In this document: piece by piece, positions 27,465-34,775 of the stretch
Layout of the letters: each line of letters opens with the position of its first letter
Position numbering within the stretch: position 1 is the stretch's first letter
Assembly (NCBI GenBank): GCA_011050015.1
Contig: DRGP01000093.1
Coordinates: 1-46,598 of the forward strand
Reading direction: 5' to 3'
DNA length: 46,598 bases
Origin: Leeuwenhoekiella sp.
Lineage (GTDB): Bacteria; Bacteroidota; Bacteroidia; Flavobacteriales; Flavobacteriaceae
Notes under the pieces: generated by a model
Databases searched by the model: none
The model's input: the letters and a program-made list of their open reading frames with translations, nothing else
What the model was told of the DNA's origin: nothing
Program-made: the position numbers and the translations under genes

Positions 27465-27472
27465 TATTTTTG
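27465..27472 (+). promoter_or_regulatory. -7 box of the DUF4007 operon
   Basis: TATTTTTG matches TAnnTTTG, 13 bp before the ATG at 27486; a TTTC at 27441-27444 could serve as a weak -33. The transcript would have almost no leader. The surrounding 343-bp gap (27143-27485) is AT-rich and otherwise holds only the palindrome array of the divergent ATPase. Confidence 0.5.
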
Positions 27473-27485
27473 TTAAAAATTTAGT

Positions 27486-28319
27486 ATGAAATTTTCAGGT
27501 CACGATACTTTTCATTGCCGATTATTTTGGCTTAAGAAAGGGTACGATTATATATCATCAGGTAATAAATTTAAAGATGATACAGGTGTTTATATTGGTG
27601 TAGGAAGAAATATGGTTAATTCTATCAGGTTTTGGTTAATGGCCTTTGGTATTGCTGACGACAACTATAACATTAAAGACTTATATAAAAAACTTTTAGA
27701 TGATAGTGGATGGGATCCTTATATAGAGAATGGAGGAACACTTCTTTTGTTACACCACGAATTATGTACAAATAATTATGCTTCAAGTTATAATATCATT
27801 TTCAGAGAATTTAGAAAGGTTAGACCAGAGTTTTCAAAGGATAATTTTGTAGAATATATCAAAACTCTAGATTCAAGCGTAAATGAAAATTCCTTGGAAA
27901 AAGATTTTTCAGTATTTCTGAGGATGTATGGCGAGACAAAAAATAAAATCGAGGATGGATACAGCGGTTTATTAACAGAGTTGTCGTTCTTACAAGAGCT
28001 TGGGAAAAATCAAAATGAAAAGATACTTTATCGAATCGAGAATAAATCCCAACAAGATCTTCCAATTGAGATATTACTTTACTGTATATTGACTAACCCT
28101 GACTATGGTAATTCAATAAGTTTTAAAAATTTCTATTCGGATAAAAACGGTATAGGTAATATCTTTTGTCTTGACCAAGATGTTTTAGAAACAAAACTTG
28201 AAGAACTTTCTGATCAATATGGAGAGATAAATTATAATAGCGAAGCGGGCGTGAAAGAATTGCAATTTAAATCAAAACCCGACCCATTCGTTGTTTTAAA
28301 TAGTTATTATTATGCATAA
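27486..28319 (+). CDS. DUF4007 protein, SspB-like candidate
   Basis: A 277-aa protein with the DUF4007 hallmark N-terminus (FSGHDTFHCRLFWLKKGYD) and GVGRNMVNSIRFWLMAFGI around residues 37-55, a helix-turn-helix-like part. DUF4007 proteins are found beside PAPS-reductase-like enzymes in DNA phosphorothioation clusters; from memory the nickase-like SspB of Ssp systems is of this type, which should be verified. It is the first gene of a compact operon, overlapping the ATPase gene by 8 bp. Codon use and base composition are AT-rich like the rest of the operon. Confidence 0.8.
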   Translation: MKFSGHDTFHCRLFWLKKGYDYISSGNKFKDDTGVYIGVGRNMVNSIRFWLMAFGIADDNYNIKDLYKKLLDDSGWDPYIENGGTLLLLHHELCTNNYASSYNIIFREFRKVRPEFSKDNFVEYIKTLDSSVNENSLEKDFSVFLRMYGETKNKIEDGYSGLLTELSFLQELGKNQNEKILYRIENKSQQDLPIEILLYCILTNPDYGNSISFKNFYSDKNGIGNIFCLDQDVLETKLEELSDQYGEINYNSEAGVKELQFKSKPDPFVVLNSYYYA

Positions 28320-31300
28320 GACAATGACTTCCATAAATATAATACGAGATAGTGAAGCAAATCTTCGGTATTTTGTTACGCCTAACGCTGTAAAGACCAG
28401 TCAGCATATCTTTGAAAATTTTGACAAAGGATATCATTCTTTTAATATAATTGGATCATTCGGAACAGGTAAATCCTCATTTTTATGGGCTTTGGAAAGA
28501 TCTCTAAAAAAAGATGAATCTTATTTCGATACCAAATTTAATGGTAGAACCGATTTTCTAAAAATAGTTGGCGATTATCAGTCTTTACGTACTGCATTGT
28601 ATAATGAGTTGGATGTGAAGGAAGATCTTTCTGGCAATCAAATGCTTTTTAATAAAATCTATGAACGATATGAAAAAGCCAAAGCCAAAAATGGATTATT
28701 GGTAATTGCGATAGATGAGTTTGGAAAATTCTTAGAATATGCTGCGAAAAACAATTCTGAAGAAGAACTATACTTTTTACAGAAATTGGCGGAATTTATT
28801 AATGAGGCCAGCAGAAATATCATATTAATCACTACACTTCATCAAAATTTAGAGTCTTATGCCTATAACTTAGAAAAAGCTCAAATTCAAGAATGGAGAA
28901 AGGTTAAGGGTAGATTTATTGATTTAACTTTTAACGAGCCGGTTGAGCAATTAATTCTATTGGCTTCTAAGGCCATTGATCATCCAAAAGGCAAAAAGGT
29001 AAAACATCATACCAGTTCCTTTATTAAAGAGTTTGACCTTTTTAGTTTTCAAGAAGAAAATCTAAAATCAATAGAATCAAATCTCTTTCCATTAAGCGCA
29101 ATTAGTGCTTATTCTCTCGCCAACTCTTTGCAGAGATATGGACAAAATGAGCGTTCTTTATTTACATTTTTAAATTCCATTACCTTTTCTAAATTCATAG
29201 AATCAGGAACACCTTTCGAACTTCCCGAAGCGTATGATTACTTGTTTGAAGAGTTTTACGGATTTATTACTAGTAAGAATAATCCAGACTATACTAATTG
29301 GGCCAGTATAAAAAATGCTCTCGAAAGGGCTGAACTGCTTACTGAAACAGGTGGCTCGCTGATTCAAGAACTTTTAAAGTCAATTGGGCTTCTCAATATA
29401 TTCGCAAAGAAGAGTGCTAAGATTAATCATGAATTTTTTCTAAATTATTTTTCTTCTAAATTCACATTAGAAGACATAGAAAATGCTCTTTTGCTGCTTC
29501 AAAAAAATCAGATTATCCGATTTAGCAAGTTTAACAAGTCTTTCAAACTTTTTGAAGGAACCGATTTGGACATCGAAGGAGAAATATCTAAAGCGGAAAA
29601 TAAGATTGGTGGAATAGATATTCTCAAAAAATTAAGCTCTCATTTCGATTTCCCTGTAATAATAGCAAAGTCTACCACTTATAGAACCGGTACACCAAGA
29701 CTGTTTCAGTTTTTATTGTCAGATGAACCTATTTTTCAAACACCGAAGGGACAAATAGACGGTTTTATCAATTTGATTTTCACTCAAGAAGGGATCGATC
29801 AAGAGAAGCTTTGTTCAAAAACATCTAATTCTAGCACATTGAGTGGTTACTTTACTAATACTGCTGGAATTTTTGAGACATTGTTTGAAATTGAAAAGAC
29901 AAATGAAGTATTAAAAAGCATTCAAGGAGAAAAAGACCTCGTAGCCATACGTGAATTAAAATCCATTATCCGCAGTAACGAAATACTGCTGAACCATTAT
30001 GTAATGAATAGTTTATACACTAATCGCGTAAAATGGTTTTGTAATGGTCAAGAAATACAAATTGACAGTAAGCAAGTCTTTAACCAAGCACTCTCAACGA
30101 TTTGCTTTGATGTATATTCTTCAACGCCAAACATTCAAAATGAACTTATAAATAGACATAAGACCTCTGGGTCTATTTCTTCTGCAAGAAAAAGTTTTTG
30201 GACTGCTCTAACAAATAATTTTCATCTTGAGGATTTAGGTTTTCCAAAAGATAAATGGCCAGCCGAAAAAACCATTTACTATTCCCTTCTCAAAAAAACC
30301 GGAATACATAGGGAAATTGATGGTATCTATACCTTTTCACTTCCAGCAGATGAAGGTTTTCATATACTTTGGAATATCAGTATGGACTTTTTGAATCAAA
30401 CAAAGTCTGCTGAGAAAAGATTGATAGAATTTAATCAAGTGCTTTCATCAGCCCCATTAAAATTGAAACAGGGGATTATTGATTTTTGGGTGCCGACTTT
30501 TTTGTTTATTAAGCGAGGGGATTTTGCATTATTCAACAGTAATGGTTTTGTTCCTTATTTGGATGAAACTATTCTTCATATGATGACTAGAAACCCAAAA
30601 GAGTTTTCAATCAAAAGTTTTGAGCTCAATGAGCTTAGATTAAATCTTTTCAATAAATATCGGGATCTCTTAAGACAGGAAAATAAGAACAAACTTGATA
30701 CGGATTCCTTTATAGAAAGCATCAGACCACTATTGATATTTTATAGAGACTTAACCGATTATAGTCAAAATACATTGACCGTTTCGCCCGAAGCTGTGAA
30801 ATTGCGTGAAGCAATTAGCAAGGCAAAGGATCCCGAAAAAACATTTTTTGAGGCATTTCCCGAATCATTGGGATATTCACTGAAAGATTTGGGAGAGGAT
30901 AACAGCCTTTTTGAAGATTATGTATTTGCATTTCAGAATGCTATTGAAGAAATTAAAAATTCTTATTCTGACTTATTGGATAGATTTGAATTGTTTATTT
31001 GTGATGAGATATTAGGGGAAAAGCTAAATTTTGAGAACTATAAAAATAGGCTGCAAAATAGATTCCGATCTATTAAGGAGCATCAGGCACTTACTCGGCA
31101 CAAGATATTGCTTTTAAGAATTAACTCGAATCTTGATGATAGAGATAGCTATTTAATGTCTTTAGCTCAAGCTTTACTTGGGAAGCCTTTGAATACCATC
31201 AAAGATCCTGAAGAAAGAATGCTTAAAGACAAATTTTTTACAATTGCCAGAGAGTTAGATAATCTTACAGATTTAGATAGGGTTAGAGTGAACGATGACG

Positions 31301-31500
31301 ACTTCTTGATGAAGTTACAACTAACTACAGCTAAAGACGGTGGAATGGAACGTATCCTGAGACTTAATCCAAAACAAAGGATAGAGGTTGAAAAAAGGAT
31401 GATAAAATTATCGGAGTCTCTAGATAATGATGGTAGTCTCAAAATACCTATATTGGTGGCACTATTAAAAAAAGAATTAGACAAGGATGAAGAAGCCTAG
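28312..31500 (+). CDS. Large P-loop ATPase of a phosphorothioation-like defence operon (SspC-like position)
   Basis: A 1062-aa cytoplasmic protein. Walker A is GSFGTGKS at residues 48-55 and Walker B is LLVIAIDEFGKF with D136/E137, followed by a sensor-like IILITTLHQN. The remainder is long and helical, without a domain I can name. The size and N-terminal NTPase recall BrxC/PglY and SspC-type ATPases of defence islands. It overlaps both neighbours (8 bp upstream, 14 bp downstream), which implies translational coupling. A Met at 28324 is an alternative start. It probably supplies energy or a scaffold for the DNA modification step. Confidence 0.8.
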   Translation: MHKTMTSINIIRDSEANLRYFVTPNAVKTSQHIFENFDKGYHSFNIIGSFGTGKSSFLWALERSLKKDESYFDTKFNGRTDFLKIVGDYQSLRTALYNELDVKEDLSGNQMLFNKIYERYEKAKAKNGLLVIAIDEFGKFLEYAAKNNSEEELYFLQKLAEFINEASRNIILITTLHQNLESYAYNLEKAQIQEWRKVKGRFIDLTFNEPVEQLILLASKAIDHPKGKKVKHHTSSFIKEFDLFSFQEENLKSIESNLFPLSAISAYSLANSLQRYGQNERSLFTFLNSITFSKFIESGTPFELPEAYDYLFEEFYGFITSKNNPDYTNWASIKNALERAELLTETGGSLIQELLKSIGLLNIFAKKSAKINHEFFLNYFSSKFTLEDIENALLLLQKNQIIRFSKFNKSFKLFEGTDLDIEGEISKAENKIGGIDILKKLSSHFDFPVIIAKSTTYRTGTPRLFQFLLSDEPIFQTPKGQIDGFINLIFTQEGIDQEKLCSKTSNSSTLSGYFTNTAGIFETLFEIEKTNEVLKSIQGEKDLVAIRELKSIIRSNEILLNHYVMNSLYTNRVKWFCNGQEIQIDSKQVFNQALSTICFDVYSSTPNIQNELINRHKTSGSISSARKSFWTALTNNFHLEDLGFPKDKWPAEKTIYYSLLKKTGIHREIDGIYTFSLPADEGFHILWNISMDFLNQTKSAEKRLIEFNQVLSSAPLKLKQGIIDFWVPTFLFIKRGDFALFNSNGFVPYLDETILHMMTRNPKEFSIKSFELNELRLNLFNKYRDLLRQENKNKLDTDSFIESIRPLLIFYRDLTDYSQNTLTVSPEAVKLREAISKAKDPEKTFFEAFPESLGYSLKDLGEDNSLFEDYVFAFQNAIEEIKNSYSDLLDRFELFICDEILGEKLNFENYKNRLQNRFRSIKEHQALTRHKILLLRINSNLDDRDSYLMSLAQALLGKPLNTIKDPEERMLKDKFFTIARELDNLTDLDRVRVNDDDFLMKLQLTTAKDGGMERILRLNPKQRIEVEKRMIKLSESLDNDGSLKIPILVALLKKELDKDEEA

Positions 31501-32626
31501 ACACATATTAGGTATTTCGGGAGGGAAGGATAGTGCCGCTTTAGCCATCTATCTAAACGACCGTTACCCACAAATCGATTTTCAATATTATTTCTGTGAT
31601 ACTGGTAAAGAATTGGATGAAACCTATGAATTGATAACTAGTATTGAATCTTACTTAGGGAAATCTATAAAAAAACTTGACAATCCTGAGATTAATAGTA
31701 CCGGGGATGACCCATTTGATTTTTATTTCAAATCATTCAGGGGTTATTTGCCTTCTCCCCAAGCGAGATGGTGCACGGCCTTAATGAAACTTAAACCGTT
31801 TGAAAAGTTTGTCAATGGGGATTCTGCAATTTCGTATGTAGGCATTAGGGGCGATGAAGATAGGGAAGGTTATATCTCCAGGGAAAATAATATACAATCT
31901 ATATTTCCTTTTAGAAAAAACATCTGGAGCAATGACGTTCTGCTCAAGTTTTTTGATCCAAAAAATCAACCAAAAGTATCCGAATATTTTAATCAATATT
32001 TTAGTGGAGAAAACTTGGATAGAGTCCTTTCATATTTGAAAGAACCCATTTCCTTTGATAGAAATCATAAAGCTGAAACGGAAAAGACTTTAAAACACAA
32101 AGTCAATAGCTCTCTCAATGTTGGTATTCCTGAGTTTAACAGAACCGTATTTGATTTTTTAAAGACAACAGATTATCCCTTGGCTTCCGAGATTGATTAT
32201 GCTCTATTAGACAATGAAGATGTTTTGGTCAGGGATGATATTTTTAAAATACTACGAGAATCTGGAGTTGGCGTACCGGCCTATTATGAGAAGGTTGAAT
32301 TTGAAGTTGATGGGCAAAAAGGCGAATATGCAAGAAGTCGATCTGGATGTTATTTTTGCTTTTTCCAACAGAAAATAGAGTGGATATGGCTTTACGAGCA
32401 ACATCCAGAAATGTTCAAAAAAGCGATGACTTACGAAAACGAGGATGAACTATTTACTTGGGTGCCCAATGAGTCCTTAAAAGAATTAGTACAACCACAG
32501 CGCATTAAACAAATTAAATTAGGCCATATACAACGATCTAATAAAGAAAAATCTAAATCATCTCCTTACCTTTTAGATATTTTGGAAGGTACAGAAAGGG
32601 ATGGTTGTAATACTTGTTTTTTATAA
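31487..32626 (+). CDS. PAPS-reductase-fold (DndC/SspD-like) sulfur-transfer enzyme
   Basis: A 379-aa ATP-pyrophosphatase-fold protein with the PP-loop SGGKDSA at residues 11-17, GIRGDEDREGY at about 119-129, and cysteines arranged as C96, C288xxC291 and C374xxC377, suitable for an iron-sulfur cluster. DndC and SspD use this fold and such a cluster to activate DNA for sulfur insertion, giving phosphorothioate backbones. Metabolic PAPS reductases are shorter, and no sulfate-assimilation genes are near. The gene overlaps the ATPase gene by 14 bp. No cysteine desulfurase (DndA/SspA) is encoded in the window; a host IscS/SufS could supply sulfur. Confidence 0.88.
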   Translation: MKKPRHILGISGGKDSAALAIYLNDRYPQIDFQYYFCDTGKELDETYELITSIESYLGKSIKKLDNPEINSTGDDPFDFYFKSFRGYLPSPQARWCTALMKLKPFEKFVNGDSAISYVGIRGDEDREGYISRENNIQSIFPFRKNIWSNDVLLKFFDPKNQPKVSEYFNQYFSGENLDRVLSYLKEPISFDRNHKAETEKTLKHKVNSSLNVGIPEFNRTVFDFLKTTDYPLASEIDYALLDNEDVLVRDDIFKILRESGVGVPAYYEKVEFEVDGQKGEYARSRSGCYFCFFQQKIEWIWLYEQHPEMFKKAMTYENEDELFTWVPNESLKELVQPQRIKQIKLGHIQRSNKEKSKSSPYLLDILEGTERDGCNTCFL

Positions 32627-32629
32627 ATT

Positions 32630-33748
32630 ATGAATTACTCTTTCGAAGAAATTACGATCCGTGACCTAACTGAATGGGTTGAAAGTAAAAAGATAGATTT
32701 AAATCCGTCATACCAGAGAAACTTTATTTGGTCAACAAAAGATCAAAGTGAATTGGTAGATACTATTTTAAAAGGTTTTCCACTTCCAAGTTTTTTTATT
32801 TATATAAAGCCATCAGGGGAATTCGAAATGGTCGACGGCCAGCAAAGAACCACAACTATTTATAATTTCGTGAAAGGAAAAATAAATTCCACAAATGAAT
32901 TCAATAAAACAAATTTTGCAGGTGTAAATCGGGAAGTTTTGGAATATAAACTGCCGATAATTTTTATAAAAGATATTGACAAGCCAGAGCTTCTAAATGA
33001 ATTCTACGTTTTAATAAATAAGAAAGGCAAACACCTCAATATTCCAGAAGTCAATAAATCTGCATATCACGACAAGTTATTCTTAAAATTGGCGAATGAG
33101 GTCTTAACTTATCAAGAGTTCATAGATTTAAATTTATTTACAGAAGCTACTGCCAGAAGGATGAATGATAGGGGGTACGCTGAAGAGTTGCTAGCATATC
33201 TTCAAGTGGGTGTGAAGGAGAAAAGGAATTCAGTTAAGACACTATTAGAGGATGATATATCTGAGGAAGAATATGAGATTCTTAAGCAAGATTTTCAAAG
33301 GATTATAGACAAAATTCATAAACTCAATGCATTTTATCCGTTAAAAAGCACGAGATATAAGCAAAAAAACGATTTCTACACGCTCTTTTCATATATCAAT
33401 GAAAATATGGATTTAGAAGATGATATAATGTTGTATCAGTATAGAATCTTGTTACTTCTTAATAAAGAAGATAGTGATGGAAGACAGTTTATTCGACCGA
33501 GCAATGAAGATTGTGCTCCCTTAAAAGAGTATGCAATAAACTGTGTATCTCAATCGAATTCTAAAGCAGCAAGGCATAAAAGGTTAGATTTCTTTAACTC
33601 AATATTAAAAAATAGAGACCTAAACAAAAACGAAACTTTAAAAGAAGTCCTTGTATTTCTTAGTAATATCTACGATCCATCAGGAATTGGAATAAAAAAG
33701 ATAAATGGTTATGAACTAATTGATTTAGAGCTTTTATTAGATGAATAA
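32630..33748 (+). CDS. Short DUF262 (ParB-like) protein without an HNH domain
   Basis: A 372-aa protein with the DUF262 N-terminal domain: NPSYQRNFIW (about 25-34) and VDGQQRTTTIYNF (about 68-80), the nucleotide-handling DGQQR motif. In Ssp systems, SspE has DUF262 followed by a C-terminal DUF1524 HNH nuclease and senses phosphorothioated DNA. Here the protein stops after the helical middle part; I find no His-Asn-His nuclease motif. It starts 3 bp after the DndC-like stop and overlaps the kinase gene by 8 bp. It may be a sensor that acts through the kinase rather than a nuclease (inference). Confidence 0.8.
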   Translation: MNYSFEEITIRDLTEWVESKKIDLNPSYQRNFIWSTKDQSELVDTILKGFPLPSFFIYIKPSGEFEMVDGQQRTTTIYNFVKGKINSTNEFNKTNFAGVNREVLEYKLPIIFIKDIDKPELLNEFYVLINKKGKHLNIPEVNKSAYHDKLFLKLANEVLTYQEFIDLNLFTEATARRMNDRGYAEELLAYLQVGVKEKRNSVKTLLEDDISEEEYEILKQDFQRIIDKIHKLNAFYPLKSTRYKQKNDFYTLFSYINENMDLEDDIMLYQYRILLLLNKEDSDGRQFIRPSNEDCAPLKEYAINCVSQSNSKAARHKRLDFFNSILKNRDLNKNETLKEVLVFLSNIYDPSGIGIKKINGYELIDLELLLDE

Positions 33749-34772
33749 TTTCACATTTCCAGCAAACAAGACATATTTCAGGGGCAAAATTCAAAATTTT
33801 TATTTTAATAAAAGTCGAAAATTTAAATCTTTTGAAATAGATATATTAGATCCTAAGGATAATCTTATAAATATAGATAATATTGACTACTACTTTACCT
33901 ATTTAACCACTAGTGGTAAGAATAAGGGAGGAAATTCAATTATTTTAAAACTTTATGAAAGTCAAAATATCAATTTGTCTGATATAGAATATGATGAGCC
34001 TAATTTAATACTGAAAATATTAAAATTTCCGAAGGCTCTAAATGAATTCTTACAGTTTAAATCGGAGAAGAGATTTAAAAAGGAAATCAGTGCCCTAAAA
34101 GAATGTAAAAAAAGGAGATTTCAAAATATAATAGAAATTGAGAACGATGGTATCTGCAAAATATTTAACTCCAAAAAGCGTAAATTCGAGGAGTATCTAT
34201 ACTATACAATGGAGTATGCAGAATTTGATCTTAAACAGTTTTTGGAGGCTAATGTAAATCTTTCTCTTGATGAAAAAATAGGGTTGTGCTTAAGTTTATC
34301 TCAAGGTATTGAGGAGTTAAAATCAATTGGATATTATCACAGAGATATAAAACCTGATAATATATTTGTTTCAAATGGAAGCTGGAAAATTGGTGACTTA
34401 GGACTAATATCTGAAAGAGAAGACGATGAACAAATTGATAAAGCTAACGAATTTATTGGTCCCAGGGGTTGGCATTCTCCCGAAGCGATGAATAAGTATT
34501 TGTGTGAGGGAAAAAACTTTGAATTTTCACACGACTGTAATTTAGATCATCAATCAGATATATTCCAATTGGGTAAGGTTTTTTGGTATATTCTCCAAAA
34601 TAATGCACCAACAGGAGTTTTTCGGCAACAAGATACATTTATTAAGCAAAATGATATATATCCAATCGTGCGAACGATGCTAAATTATTCCAAGAAAAGA
34701 AGGTATGATAATATATCGGAGGTAATCAATTTATTGAAGCCAATAGAAAGAAAATTACAATTGGTAGTTTAA
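33741..34772 (+). CDS. Hanks-type Ser/Thr protein kinase
   Basis: A 343-aa protein. Residues 1-85 form an uncharacterised N-terminal part; the kinase domain follows with the ATP-binding Lys about 92 (LILKIL), a Glu about 115, HRDIKPDN at 200-207, DLG at 219-221 in place of DFG, and SPEA (246-249) for APE. All catalytic residues are present, so it is likely active. There are no transmembrane segments or PASTA repeats, so it is a soluble kinase, unlike the housekeeping PknB type. Kinases occur in several phage defence systems (for example PglW and Stk2). It is the last gene of the operon, overlapping DUF262 by 8 bp. Confidence 0.85.
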   Translation: MNNFTFPANKTYFRGKIQNFYFNKSRKFKSFEIDILDPKDNLINIDNIDYYFTYLTTSGKNKGGNSIILKLYESQNINLSDIEYDEPNLILKILKFPKALNEFLQFKSEKRFKKEISALKECKKRRFQNIIEIENDGICKIFNSKKRKFEEYLYYTMEYAEFDLKQFLEANVNLSLDEKIGLCLSLSQGIEELKSIGYYHRDIKPDNIFVSNGSWKIGDLGLISEREDDEQIDKANEFIGPRGWHSPEAMNKYLCEGKNFEFSHDCNLDHQSDIFQLGKVFWYILQNNAPTGVFRQQDTFIKQNDIYPIVRTMLNYSKKRRYDNISEVINLLKPIERKLQLVV

Positions 34773-34775
34773 GCA

